Shown in pieces: positions 34,938 to 43,855 of a stretch of 45,964 nt of DNA. Every line of letters starts with the position of its first letter. The first letter of the stretch is position 1. The translations under genes were made by a program, and so were the position numbers. The stretch is taken from NCBI GenBank assembly GCA_964569765.1, contig CAZMVY010000006.1, positions 1-45,964 of the forward strand, in the 5' to 3' direction. The stretch is from CAZMVY01 sp964569765. Lineage in GTDB: Bacteria; Planctomycetota; Phycisphaerae; UBA1845; PWPN01. Below the pieces are notes generated by a model. That model made no database searches, was not told the DNA's origin, and saw nothing but the letters and a program-made list of their open reading frames with translations.

Positions 34938-36272
34938 CTACCCCTGCCGCCTCGTACCGAAGAGTCGCGGCGCAAACGGGTTCGTCGTGTCGTCGTCGTT
35001 GCTCTGGACCGCCGCACTGATGATTACCTCGGTGCCTTCCGTGAGGTTCTCTCCGCTGACCTCCGTCATGGTCCCGTCGCTCAGGCCCACGGTCACGGCG
35101 ATCGGGCGGACGAAGTCGCCGTCCCGCACCCAGACCCTGCCGCGGGCCGCCGGGGCGCGCGGCGGGCGGCGCGCGCCGCCGGGGGAGGCACCGGACGGCT
35201 TCTGCCGGCCGGCCTCGGTCAATTCCGCCCGGGCATCGGGGGCCACCTGGGACGGGCTGGGAACCCACCGCAGGGCGGCGTTCGGCACCATCAGGACGTT
35301 CTTGCGCTGCGTGACCTCGAACTTCACGTTGGCGGTCAGGTAGGGCAGAAGCTTGCCGTCGGAGTTGTCCGTGTTGATCTCCACGGTGTAGGTGACGACG
35401 TTCTGAGTCATGCTGGCGTTGAGGCGGATCTTGCCGACCTCGCCGCGGAAGACGCGGCCGGGGTAGGCATCCACCTCGAAGCTCACGGGTTGCCCCGGCT
35501 GAATGCTTCCGATGTCGGCTTCGTTTACCGAGGCCCACACCTGCATCTTCTTGAGGTCCTTGGCGATCAGGAAGAGGCTCGGGGCATTGAGACTGGCGAC
35601 GACGGTCTGGCCGATGTTCACCCGGCGGTCCACGATCACGCCCTTGACGGGCGACTTGATCGTGCAGTAGCCGAGGTTCGTCCGGGCGCGGTTCAGTGCG
35701 GCTTCGGCCTGCAATACGGCCTTTTGCGCCTGGACCACCGTGGCCTCGCCCACGCCGACGGTGGCCTTGGCGGTTTCGTACGCGGCCAGGTAACCGTCGT
35801 AGTCGGTCGCTGAGAGCGCGCGGGAGGGGCCGAGTTCCCGGGCCCGGTTCCAGTTGTTCTCCGCCTGATGAAGCCGGGCCTTCATCTGCTCGAGGTCCGC
35901 CTGCGTCCGGAGGACGTTGGCCTTGGCCTGTTCGAGCTGGGCCTTGGCCTGCTCGACGTCCGCCCGGTAGAGCGAATCGTCGATGTGCGCCAGGACGGTC
36001 CCCTCCTCGACAGGGCTGCCGTAGTCGATGGGCTTGCCGTTGCCGCGGGGATCCAGACCAAAGGACTCGATCTTGCCGGCCACCTGTGCCCCGACGTCGA
36101 TCACCTCCTCCGGTTCGACAGTGCCCGTGGCGCTGATGGTTACGATGAGGTCTCCCCGGACCGCCGGGGCCGTGCGGAAATAGACGTTCGGCCCGCTCGC
36201 CCGCCGCCAGTAGGAGAAGCCCGCGCCCCCAAGCCCCACGAGCAGCACTGCCACAACAAGCATCTTCTTCAT
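34938..36272 (-). CDS. MacA/HlyD-type periplasmic adaptor (membrane fusion protein)
   Basis: 444 residues. An N-terminal membrane anchor (LVVAVLLVGLGGAGF) precedes the first half of a lipoyl domain (VTISATGTVEPEEVIDVGAQVAGKIE), a long alpha-helical coiled coil (about 105-185, rich in Glu, Ala, Gln and Arg), the second lipoyl half (YCTIKSPVKGVIVDRRVNIGQTV), a beta-barrel domain and a membrane-proximal part. A low-complexity Pro/Ala/Gly/Arg linker (about 355-385) is unusual for this family. It should bridge the MacB-like pump to an outer-membrane exit duct, which is not encoded nearby. Its ATG overlaps the marR stop by four bases. Confidence 0.92.
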   Translation of the reverse strand: MKKMLVVAVLLVGLGGAGFSYWRRASGPNVYFRTAPAVRGDLIVTISATGTVEPEEVIDVGAQVAGKIESFGLDPRGNGKPIDYGSPVEEGTVLAHIDDSLYRADVEQAKAQLEQAKANVLRTQADLEQMKARLHQAENNWNRARELGPSRALSATDYDGYLAAYETAKATVGVGEATVVQAQKAVLQAEAALNRARTNLGYCTIKSPVKGVIVDRRVNIGQTVVASLNAPSLFLIAKDLKKMQVWASVNEADIGSIQPGQPVSFEVDAYPGRVFRGEVGKIRLNASMTQNVVTYTVEINTDNSDGKLLPYLTANVKFEVTQRKNVLMVPNAALRWVPSPSQVAPDARAELTEAGRQKPSGASPGGARRPPRAPAARGRVWVRDGDFVRPIAVTVGLSDGTMTEVSGENLTEGTEVIISAAVQSNDDDTTNPFAPRLFGTRRQG

Positions 36273-36799
36273 GAGTTCACTTCCTCCCGGTTCAGCTCGG
36301 TTCGCCGACGCATCCGCCCGTGCCCGTGCGGGATGTCCGGCGCCTCAAAGAGACGCGCGAGGATTTCCATGGCGCCGCGGACCACCGCCAGCTCGCGCTT
36401 CGAGAGCTTCTCGAACCGCCGCGTCATCGCCACCTGCGTCGCCCGAAGGGCCTTGCGGAAGGTTGCCCTCCCGCGGGGTGTCAGTGAGAGCGAGACGCAT
36501 CGCCGGTCGTTCGGCCGGGCCAGCCGCCGCATCAGGCCCCGTCGGACCAGCAGTTCGACCATGCGGGACGCCGCCGGCGGCGAGATGCCGATATGATCGG
36601 CCATCGCCGAGAGCGAGGCGTCTCCGTTGTGGCTGACGAAGATCAGCGCACGGAACTGCGGTACGGTCAGTTCCATCTGCCGGTGCCGCCGCATCTGTTG
36701 CCGCAGGAACCGCATCAGGACCGGCACGCCCGCCATCAGCTCCCGTGCGCAGTCGTCGGCCGAGACCGGCGCAATGGTTGCGCCTCGCAATTGTTGCAT
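36269..36799 (-). CDS. MarR-family transcription regulator
   Basis: 176 residues with a winged helix: LTVPQFRALIFVSHNGDASLSAMADHIGISPPAASRMVELLVRRGLMRRLARPNDRRCVSLSLTPRGRATF, where the DRR wing signature is exact. Such dimers usually repress neighbouring efflux genes until a small ligand binds. As first gene of the marR-macA-macB-macB operon, with ATGA overlap to the adaptor gene, it very likely controls it. The promoter's -10 box ends six bases before the ATG at 36799, so the transcript would start at or next to the start codon (leaderless). An internal Met at codon 22 is a less likely start because its purine-rich site is too close. Confidence 0.92.
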   Translation of the reverse strand: MQQLRGATIAPVSADDCARELMAGVPVLMRFLRQQMRRHRQMELTVPQFRALIFVSHNGDASLSAMADHIGISPPAASRMVELLVRRGLMRRLARPNDRRCVSLSLTPRGRATFRKALRATQVAMTRRFEKLSKRELAVVRGAMEILARLFEAPDIPHGHGRMRRRTELNREEVNS

Positions 36800-36805
36800 A
36801 TGTTA

Positions 36806-36835
36806 ACTATAGCGCCCCGGCGGGCCTTTCGTCAA
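36806..36835 (-). promoter_or_regulatory. Strong candidate promoter of the marR-mac operon
   Basis: On the minus strand TTGACG (36830-36835), 18 bases, TATAGT (36806-36811), then six bases to ATG 36799. Ten of twelve consensus bases match. The AT-rich stretch around GTTAAC and CATATG at the start site would be a natural place for autoregulatory MarR binding, although no perfect palindrome is seen. Confidence 0.7.
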
Positions 36836-36885
36836 GGTGCGCCAGGCGGATGCGACTGCGCCGGCGGGCCCCCGCGAGGGCCTCG

Positions 36886-36915
36886 TTGTCGCGCGGTCCG
36901 GATCGCGGGTACACT
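36886..36915 (+). promoter_or_regulatory. Candidate promoter of the URO-D-family gene
   Basis: TTGTCG (36886-36891), 18 bases, TACACT (36910-36915), nine bases before the ATG at 36925, again leaving almost no leader. Each box matches 4 of 6 consensus bases. It diverges from the marR promoter about 50 bases away, so MarR could affect both. Confidence 0.4.
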
Positions 36916-36924
36916 GGCCGCGTC

Positions 36925-38202
36925 ATGAATGCCAGCACGAACATGACCGGGCGGGAACGTCTTCAGACGACACTGGATCATCGGCGTCCGGATCGGGTGT
37001 GCGTCGATTTCGGGTCGACGGCAGTGACGGGAATCCATGTCTCGGCGCTGACGCGGCTCCGCGAGGCGGTGCTCGGCGAGAAGGGCTACCGCGTGAAGGT
37101 CATCGAGCCGTACCAGATGCTCGGAGAGATCGACGACCGGCTCCGGGAGGCCCTGGGCATCGACGTGATCGGCGTGCTGCCGCGCAAGAGTCTGTTCGGA
37201 ACCGAGCAGAAAGACTGGAAGCCGTTCCGCCTGTATGACGGCACCGAGGTTCTCGTGCCGGGGCAGTTCGAGGTCACCGTCGATCGCCAGGGCGATACGC
37301 TGATCTACCCGGAAGGCGACCGGTCCGCCCCGCCCAGCGGCCGTATGCCCAAGGGGGGCTTCTTCTTCGATACGATCATCCGGCAGCCGCCGATTGACGA
37401 AACCCGGCTGGACCCGGCCGACAACTGCGAGGAGTTCGGCCTGCTCGGCGAGGAGGACCTGGCGTATTACCGGCAGTGCTGCGCGTGGCTGGATGCGCAC
37501 CGCGACTGCGGCGGGATGCTCGTCGTCCCCGGGGCCGCCTTCGGCGACATTGCCCTGGTGCCGGCCCCCTTCCTCAAGCACCCCAGGGGCATCCGGGATG
37601 TCGAGGAGTGGTACGTCTCCACCGTGCTGCGGAAGGACTACGTGCGGGAGGTGTTCGAGCGCCAGTGCCGGATTGCGGAGAAGAACGTCGAGACGCTCAT
37701 CGACCTCTTCGGCGACCGGATCCAGGCCGCGATGATCACGGGAACCGACTTCGGTACGCAGCGAGGTCCGTTCCTCTCGATCGAGGCGTACCGCGAGCTG
37801 TACAAGCCCTTTCACGTCCGCATCAACCGGCTGATCCATGCGAAGTCCGACTGGCGGACCTTCATTCATTCATGCGGCTCGGTGTACGCCCTGATTCCCG
37901 AGTTCATCGAGGCCGGCTTCGATATCCTGAACCCCGTCCAGTGCTCTGCCGCGGACATGGACGCGCGGCGTCTCAAGCGGGAGTTCGGCCGGGATATCGT
38001 CTTCTGGGGAGGCGGCGCGAACACGCAGCAGACCATCGCTTTCGGCACGCCTGAGGAGGTCTATGCCGAGGTGCGCGAGCGGATCGATATCTTCAACGAG
38101 GACGGCGGGTTTGTCTTCAACTCGATTCACAACATCCAGGCCAATACGCCGACGGCGAACATGCTGGCGATGTTCCAGGCCGTCCGCGACAGCGCCCGCT
38201 GA
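36925..38202 (+). CDS. Uroporphyrinogen decarboxylase-family protein (methyltransferase-like)
   Basis: 425 residues of the URO-D superfamily, not the haem enzyme itself. TGRERLQTTLDHRRPDRVCVDFGSTAVTGIH is the start typical of the corrinoid-methyltransferase-like branch (MtaA/CmuA relatives). FIHSCGSVYALIPEFIEAGFDILNPVQ has the His-x-Cys zinc motif of that branch; the third ligand position may be the His of FNSIHNIQANTP. Related proteins are common in environmental bacteria, with roles suggested in methyl transfer or demethylation, but the substrate is unknown. It is 15 bases upstream of a sugar-type MFS transporter gene, so it may act on an imported compound. Start ATG 36925 follows a -10-like TACACT. 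Confidence 0.85.
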   Translation: MNASTNMTGRERLQTTLDHRRPDRVCVDFGSTAVTGIHVSALTRLREAVLGEKGYRVKVIEPYQMLGEIDDRLREALGIDVIGVLPRKSLFGTEQKDWKPFRLYDGTEVLVPGQFEVTVDRQGDTLIYPEGDRSAPPSGRMPKGGFFFDTIIRQPPIDETRLDPADNCEEFGLLGEEDLAYYRQCCAWLDAHRDCGGMLVVPGAAFGDIALVPAPFLKHPRGIRDVEEWYVSTVLRKDYVREVFERQCRIAEKNVETLIDLFGDRIQAAMITGTDFGTQRGPFLSIEAYRELYKPFHVRINRLIHAKSDWRTFIHSCGSVYALIPEFIEAGFDILNPVQCSAADMDARRLKREFGRDIVFWGGGANTQQTIAFGTPEEVYAEVRERIDIFNEDGGFVFNSIHNIQANTPTANMLAMFQAVRDSAR

Positions 38203-38217
38203 CGCCGGAGACAGGCA

Positions 38218-39645
38218 ATGACGTTTCATGCCCCGGATGCGGATCGCCCCGTGCCCGCTGGGAGTGCCGGGACGCGGGGCAGCCTCGTCTATCTGGTTCT
38301 CGTCTGCCTGGTGGCCACGCTGGGCGGCCTGCTCTTCGGTTACGACACAGCCGTCATCTCCGGGGCGATCGGCTTCCTGAGGCAACGTTTCGCACTCAAC
38401 GACGTGCAGGTCGGATGGGCGACGTCGAGCGCCCTGCTCGGCTGTGCGGCGGGCGCAGCGCTGGCCGGCACGCTCAGCGACAGATTGGGGCGGCGGACGG
38501 TGCTGATCGTTTCGGCGGTGCTGTTCATCGTTTCCGCGGTCGGGACGGCCATCCCGCGGAATCTCACCGAATTCGTCGTGTTCCGCTTTGTCGGTGGGGT
38601 CGGCGTCGGAGCGGCGTCCATGACGTCGCCGCTCTACATCGCCGAGATCAGCCCGGCCCGCATCCGCGGCCGCATGGTCTCGCTCAATCAGCTTGCCATC
38701 GTTTCCGGCATGCTTGTCGTGTACTTCGTGAATTACTTCATCGCCGGCCTCGGCGATGAGCACTGGAACGTGCAGTACGGCTGGCGCTGGATGTTCGGCT
38801 CGGAGAACATCCCCGCGGTCCTGCTGTTGATCCTGTTATTCCTGGTTCCGGAGAGCCCGCGCTGGCTGGTCAGGCAGCTCCGGCGCAATGACGCGGCGGC
38901 GGTGCTGGCTCGTGTGAACGGCTCCGACGCGGCGAGGCAGGAGTTGGCGGCCATCGAGGATGCCGTCGCGCACGAGAGCGGATCCGTCCGTTGGCTCTTC
39001 CTGCCGGGCATGCGGATCGTTCTGGTCATCGGCGTCGCCCTGGCCGTGTTGCAGCAGGTGACCGGAATCAACGTCTTTCTCTACTACGCTCCGGAGATCT
39101 TCAAGAGCATTGCCGGCTCCGGCACCGACGCGGCCCTGCTGCAGACCGTGGTCGTCGGCGCCGTCAACATGCTGTTCACCGTCATCGCCATCTGGACAGT
39201 GGATCGGATCGGGCGCCGGCCGCTCATGATGATCGGTTTCGTCGGCATGGGCGCCGGCATGTTCGGGCTGGCCCTGGCGGCGTGGTACCAGCGGACGGAG
39301 GCGTGGACGCTGATCTTCATGCTCGGCTACATCGCCAGCTTCGCCCTTTCCGTGGGGCCGGTGACGTGGGTGATTCTCTCCGAGATCTTTCCCACGACGA
39401 TCCGCGGCCGGGCGATGGCGATAGCGACGGTCTGCCTCTGGCTGGCCAACTACGTCGTCTCGCAGACGTTTCCCATGCTGGACGACAAGGATGGGTGGCT
39501 CGTCGCCACGTTTCATCATGCCTTCCCGTTCGCGGTGTACGGCACCCTGTGCGTGATATCCGTGGCGTTTGTCGGGCGGTTCGTGCCGGAGACGAAGAGG
39601 AGGTCGCTTGAAGAGATCGAACGCCTCTGGACGCCCCGGCGATGA
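38218..39645 (+). CDS. Major facilitator superfamily sugar transporter
   Basis: 475 residues, twelve predicted membrane helices. Sugar-porter motifs are all present: GGLLFGYDTAVISGA in helix 1, GTLSDRLGRR (Asp88, Arg89), VPESPRWL after helix 6, QQVTGINVFLYYAPEIF in helix 7, DRIGRRPLMM and the terminal VPETKRRSLEEIE. This is the XylE/GLUT-like family, usually proton-coupled import of a monosaccharide or polyol. GGAG just upstream supports the ATG at 38218, and the 15-base gap to the URO-D-family gene suggests cotranscription. Confidence 0.93.
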   Translation: MTFHAPDADRPVPAGSAGTRGSLVYLVLVCLVATLGGLLFGYDTAVISGAIGFLRQRFALNDVQVGWATSSALLGCAAGAALAGTLSDRLGRRTVLIVSAVLFIVSAVGTAIPRNLTEFVVFRFVGGVGVGAASMTSPLYIAEISPARIRGRMVSLNQLAIVSGMLVVYFVNYFIAGLGDEHWNVQYGWRWMFGSENIPAVLLLILLFLVPESPRWLVRQLRRNDAAAVLARVNGSDAARQELAAIEDAVAHESGSVRWLFLPGMRIVLVIGVALAVLQQVTGINVFLYYAPEIFKSIAGSGTDAALLQTVVVGAVNMLFTVIAIWTVDRIGRRPLMMIGFVGMGAGMFGLALAAWYQRTEAWTLIFMLGYIASFALSVGPVTWVILSEIFPTTIRGRAMAIATVCLWLANYVVSQTFPMLDDKDGWLVATFHHAFPFAVYGTLCVISVAFVGRFVPETKRRSLEEIERLWTPRR

Positions 39646-39741
39646 CGCGACGGCGTCGGTCTGGGGCGGGGCACGCGGCGGCGCCGACGGCGGGCCGGGC
39701 GCCGGGATGGCTCGCCGCGCCGCAGCGGCCTTGTTGCCGAT

Positions 39742-41040
39742 ATGTCTGATCCCGTGAACAACGGTGTGAAGCCTGGCGGGCCCGGCGGGCGGCGCGTGTG
39801 GCTCTCCATCGGATTGCCGATCGCCGCGGCCCAGGTCACGTACGCGGCCTGTCGGGCCCTTGCCGTGCCGCCGTCGGCGGATCTCGTCTGTTTTCACCGG
39901 ACGTGCCTCCACTGGTGGCGCACGGGTGCCTTCACGGATGCGCTGGGCGTTCGTCAGTATCTTCCGGCCTTCGTGGTTCTGGCGGCGCCCTTCCTGGCAT
40001 GGCCGCTCTGGCTGGTGGCGCCGGCGTGGGCGATCCTCAACATCACGCTGCTGATGCTGACGGTTCGCCACGTCAGCTGCATCGCCGCCGGTTCGGATGC
40101 TGCGAGAATGCCGGGCGCCCTCTATTGGGTCTGGCCGATCGTGCTCGTGCTGCCGTTCGCCAGCAGCACCATCACCCAGGGGCAGGTCAACATTGTGGTG
40201 CTCTGGCTCTGCGTGACGGCATATGTGGCCGCCATGCGCGGGCGTGAGACCGCCGCCGGCCTGCTGGTAGCCGTGGCCGGCATCGTGAAGATCTACCCCG
40301 TGTTGTTCATCCTCTACTGGGCACTCAAGCGACGATTCCGTCTCGCCGTCACCACGGGCGCGGCATGTCTCGGCGGAGCGGCCGTCCTGAGCCTTTGCGG
40401 TTTCGGCTGGCGGGGATCGATCGAGGCCCACCGGATCTGGATCGGCCAGCTTCGTGGGATCGAGAGCCCCCAGGTCCATCGGGGCGGCTCCGCGCCCGCG
40501 ACCGTCGGGGGAATCCCGTTCAGCGAGCGACGCAACGAGTACCATCGGTACAACAATCAGAGCCTCGCTGTCGTGGTCCGCCGCCTCAGCACGGCTCTCT
40601 ACCCGGCGGGGGACCCGCGCCGTGTGAACCTGCTGGAGCTCTCCCCGCAGGCGAGCGCCTGTGTTTATGGCGTGTTGGCGGGCGGCCTGCTGGCGGGCCT
40701 TGCCGTCCTCGCGTGGCGTCGCCGGGGCCACTGCGATTTTGAGGAGTGGGCGGCGTGGCTGGCCGCGGTCATCGCGTTTGTCCCGATCTACTGGACCCAT
40801 TACTTCGTATTGGCCCTGCCCGTGCTGACGATCATGAGTTTCCGCGTTTGGCAGGGCCGGCAGACCGGGCGGTTAGAGCACACGGCCACGGTCCTGCAGG
40901 CCTGCTGGCTGGTAGGGCTGGTTCTGCTGGCCGTTCCGGCGGCCCGCGAGGCTGGCGTGCACTGCTGGATCGTTCTGGCCGCGACCTTGTGGGTCCTGCT
41001 CCGACCGCAGCAACGCGTGTCCCAGCCTTCGCGGTCGTGA
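39742..41040 (+). CDS. GT87-like polyprenol-phosphate-mannose-dependent glycosyltransferase
   Basis: 432 residues, about ten membrane helices, GT-C fold. SADLVCFHRTCLHWWRTG in the first loop, QYLPAFVVLAAPF, QGQVNIVVLWLCV and GIVKIYPVLFILYWALKRRF are the blocks seen in the GT87/DUF2029 family (mannosyltransferases such as PimE). NQSLAVVVRRL and WTHYFVLALPVL follow further on. It probably adds a sugar from a lipid-phosphate donor to an envelope glycan or lipid. The ATG at 39742 lacks an obvious ribosome site; the 96-base spacer after the MFS gene is GC-rich and featureless. It is the third GT-C enzyme in the window. Confidence 0.82.
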   Translation: MSDPVNNGVKPGGPGGRRVWLSIGLPIAAAQVTYAACRALAVPPSADLVCFHRTCLHWWRTGAFTDALGVRQYLPAFVVLAAPFLAWPLWLVAPAWAILNITLLMLTVRHVSCIAAGSDAARMPGALYWVWPIVLVLPFASSTITQGQVNIVVLWLCVTAYVAAMRGRETAAGLLVAVAGIVKIYPVLFILYWALKRRFRLAVTTGAACLGGAAVLSLCGFGWRGSIEAHRIWIGQLRGIESPQVHRGGSAPATVGGIPFSERRNEYHRYNNQSLAVVVRRLSTALYPAGDPRRVNLLELSPQASACVYGVLAGGLLAGLAVLAWRRRGHCDFEEWAAWLAAVIAFVPIYWTHYFVLALPVLTIMSFRVWQGRQTGRLEHTATVLQACWLVGLVLLAVPAAREAGVHCWIVLAATLWVLLRPQQRVSQPSRS

Positions 41041-41687
41041 GCGTCAGGGGCCGTTGAATTGCTCTGCAGCCGTGGCGGCGCAATGACCCGCGACGAGCTG
41101 TTTCCAGCGGGCAGGACGGTACTTCGCGCCGTGTCGTCAGGCCTGTCCCGAGGGGTAGCCGGTGTCTGGGCCGGGCCACTGGCGGCCGCGTTTTCGGCCC
41201 CGAGCCGGCGCACGACGGCCACGGGGGTTCGTCCGGCGTCGGCATGTGGTACGCCGGGCCTGAGTCGGAAACTCCGGTTTCCCCGGGGGCGGGTTCGGGA
41301 TTCGCAGTCCGGGCCGGGGCTGCTTGACAGGGTAGTCGCGTCCGGGAATAGTAGTAGATGGGTCGCAGAAACATGGCCAGCAGGGTGACTTACGGCTGGC
41401 GATTATTCGTTTGATCGTCCCTCCAGCACCGGCAGGCGCACGGCGACGGCCTTGCAGTTGTCGAATCTGCAAATACTCTCCACCGGCCAACCCGTCGTGC
41501 CCTGAGCCTATCGGCACGATGTCCGGCGGATTCGCCGCGTGCCCGGGGCCGAAGGAGACCCAGGAACGATCTTGCCGGGACAACGCGGTATCCGTTAGTG
41601 TACCCGCCGGCGGGGTGAACCGGCGCGCCGCCGGGCGGTCGCCCTGCCTGCCGGGAGGCGCAGAGGCAGCAGCGACGGGAGAAACGT
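41041..41687. other. Long leader region of the pilus-type operon with hairpins
   Basis: 647 bases without a credible gene. After the promoter at 41324-41352 there would be a leader of about 330 bases. It contains two perfect stems: GCCAGC/GCTGGC with a 13-base loop (41376-41400) and TCGTGCC/GGCACGA with an 11-base loop (41495-41519), plus GC-rich inverted stretches near 41600-41670. I compared it by eye with c-di-GMP, cobalamin and TPP riboswitch consensus features and found no match. Confidence 0.45.
41324..41352 (+). promoter_or_regulatory. Candidate promoter of the pilM-like operon
   Basis: A perfect TTGACA (41324-41329), 17 bases, AATAGT (41347-41352). The predicted start is about 330 bases before the pilM-like ATG. 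Confidence 0.5.
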
Positions 41688-43853
41688 ATGGCATCGACGC
41701 GGGCCGTGTGGGGCATCGACATCGGGCAATGCGCGTTCAAGGCCCTGCGAGTGCGGGCCGTCGGCGACAGGATCGAAGCCCTCGCGCACGAGTACATCGA
41801 ACATCCCAAGATCCTTTCGCAGCCCGACGCGGATCGTCCCGCCCTGGTGGCCAAGGCGCTCGAGCAGTTCCTTTCCAAGCACGACGTGCGCCAGGACCGC
41901 GTCGTTGTCGGCGTACCGGGGCAGCACACCCTCTCCCGTTTTACCAAGCTCCCGCCGGTCGAGGAGAAGAAGATCCCCGACATTGTCCGCTTCGAGGCGA
42001 ACCAGCAGATTCCCTTCGACATGGACGAGGTCGTCTGGGACTGGCAGACCTTCCGCACGGGCGAGGCCGGCGATCTCGAGGTCGGCATCTTCGCGATGCG
42101 GCGCGAGCTGGTCGCCGAGCACCTTCAACCCTTCGCCAAGGCGAATATCGAGCCGGTGGTCGTGCAGGCGGCGCCGCTGGCGCTGTACAACGCGCTGCGG
42201 TACGACGGTCAGCTCGCCGAGGGTGCCACGTTGTTGCTCGACATCGGGGCGCAGAACACCGACCTGGTCGTTGCCGAGCCGACAAGCCTCTGGACGCGCA
42301 ACATCCCGATCGGCGGCAACAACTTCACGGAGGCCCTCCTCAAGACGTTCAAGATCAGTTTTGTCAAGGCTGAAAGCCTCAAGCGGACGGCGGCGAGCAG
42401 CAAGTACGCCCGGCAGATCTTTCAGGCGATGCGGCCGGTGTTCGCGGATCTGGTGGCGGAAATTCAGCGGTCGATGGGCTTTTACAGCTCCACCCACCGC
42501 GGCACGCGGATCACCAGGGTCGTCGGCATGGGCAACGCCTTCAAGCTCCCGGGGCTGCAGAAGTTCCTTCAGTCGAGCCTTGGCCTGGATGTGATCCGTC
42601 CGAGCACCTTCTCAAAGCTCTCCGTGGCGTCGGCGCAGAACGCGCCGCAGTTGATCGAACACCTGTTGAGCTTCGGTGTCGCCTATGGCCTGGCGCTACA
42701 GGGCCTCGGCCTGACGCAGATCACGAGCAACCTGCTGCCGCCGGAGATCGCCAAGGCCATCATCTGGCGCCGCAAGATCCCCTGGTTCTGGGGCGCGGCG
42801 GCCTGCCTGGCCTTTGGTGCGGCGCTGATGTGGGGGCGGTACTGGTGGGACTCCGGCGCCCTGGCGGCCATCCGCGGCAGCTACGCCGGCAGCCCTCCGT
42901 CGTTCCCCATCGAGCGCTGCCGCGAACTGCTCCGGACGCCGCCGCCCGACAATCGGCCGCCGATGGAATACGCGGCTGAGATCGTCGGTCTGGCCGAATC
43001 GCTCCAGCGCGAATACCGGGATTTGGAGCAGAAGAGCGCGGCGGATGAGGAGAACGTAAAGAAGCTCGCCTTCCTTCAGAAGGACAAGGCCGTCTGGCCG
43101 CGAATCTGGCAGGAGATCGACAACGCGCTGCCCCCGCCACCGTCGGAACTGGCCAAGGCGATGGCCGCCGGCCCCGAGGGCTTCCGCAAGGCCGTCGAGG
43201 CCGCCGGCGGCAGGCTGGACCGCAGCGAGCGGCCCATCGTGTTCGTTCGGTCACTCAGCGTGAAGTACGGCAAGGACACACGGGAGCTGTATGAGGCCTG
43301 TCGAGGATCGGCGTCCGGCGTGCTGTCGCCCGGACCTACCAACGCGCCGGCGGCCGGCACGACACCCGGCGGGCCGGGGTTTGTGGTCCGCATCGAGGGC
43401 CGGACGCCGTACAAGAACGGCCCCAGGTTCATCGAGGATGCGTTTCTGAAGAAGCTGGGAGAGGTCAAGGTGCAGAGTAAGGACCCGCTCGGGCCGAACT
43501 TCCATTTCGAGGTGGATCGGCGCTCGCTCTGCTGGTGCGATCGGGCGTCGAACCGGCCCGCCGAGCCGAGTGGGGGCGGGGCGCCCACCGGCGGGTTTGA
43601 TGCGGAGGTGCGGAGCCCCGGCCGCCTCGTCGAACCGATGGGTGGTCGGGAGCCGCTCGCGGAGCCGGGCTTCGGGGTCGGGGCCGGCGGCTTGGGGGGG
43701 TCACGGGCCGGCATGCTGGAGGCGGCGCAGCAGGGCACGCATCCGGATACCGGCGAACCCATCGGGAACGCCTGGCTCTTCGAGATCATGTTCCGGGTGG
43801 TGCTCGATCAGCCGGTGCCGGCGGAGGGGACGTCGGGCGGTGCGGCGGAATGA
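41688..43853 (+). CDS. PilM-like actin-fold protein fused to a PilN-like membrane and periplasmic part
   Basis: 721 residues, about twice the size of PilM. Residues 1 to about 345 are the FtsA/actin-like PilM domain: VWGIDIGQCAFKALRV, KKIPDIVRFEANQQIPF, LLLDIGAQNTDLVV, IPIGGNNFTEAL, VVGMGNAFKLPGLQKFL. A single membrane helix (about 364-386) then leads to some 330 residues predicted outside the membrane, with a coiled coil (SLQREYRDLEQKSAADEENVKKL) and a beta-alpha region near KNGPRFIEDAFLKKLGEVKVQSKD that could be a PilN-like ferredoxin fold. In standard pilus systems PilM recruits PilN, which pairs with PilO; here the first two appear joined, as in type II secretion GspL. GGGAG precedes the ATG. 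Confidence 0.85.
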   Translation: MASTRAVWGIDIGQCAFKALRVRAVGDRIEALAHEYIEHPKILSQPDADRPALVAKALEQFLSKHDVRQDRVVVGVPGQHTLSRFTKLPPVEEKKIPDIVRFEANQQIPFDMDEVVWDWQTFRTGEAGDLEVGIFAMRRELVAEHLQPFAKANIEPVVVQAAPLALYNALRYDGQLAEGATLLLDIGAQNTDLVVAEPTSLWTRNIPIGGNNFTEALLKTFKISFVKAESLKRTAASSKYARQIFQAMRPVFADLVAEIQRSMGFYSSTHRGTRITRVVGMGNAFKLPGLQKFLQSSLGLDVIRPSTFSKLSVASAQNAPQLIEHLLSFGVAYGLALQGLGLTQITSNLLPPEIAKAIIWRRKIPWFWGAAACLAFGAALMWGRYWWDSGALAAIRGSYAGSPPSFPIERCRELLRTPPPDNRPPMEYAAEIVGLAESLQREYRDLEQKSAADEENVKKLAFLQKDKAVWPRIWQEIDNALPPPPSELAKAMAAGPEGFRKAVEAAGGRLDRSERPIVFVRSLSVKYGKDTRELYEACRGSASGVLSPGPTNAPAAGTTPGGPGFVVRIEGRTPYKNGPRFIEDAFLKKLGEVKVQSKDPLGPNFHFEVDRRSLCWCDRASNRPAEPSGGGAPTGGFDAEVRSPGRLVEPMGGREPLAEPGFGVGAGGLGGSRAGMLEAAQQGTHPDTGEPIGNAWLFEIMFRVVLDQPVPAEGTSGGAAE

Positions 43854-43855
43854 GC

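Noticed and set aside
41353..41687. c-di-GMP, cobalamin or TPP riboswitch in the pilM-like leader
   Set aside because: None of the conserved core sequences of these classes could be found by eye.
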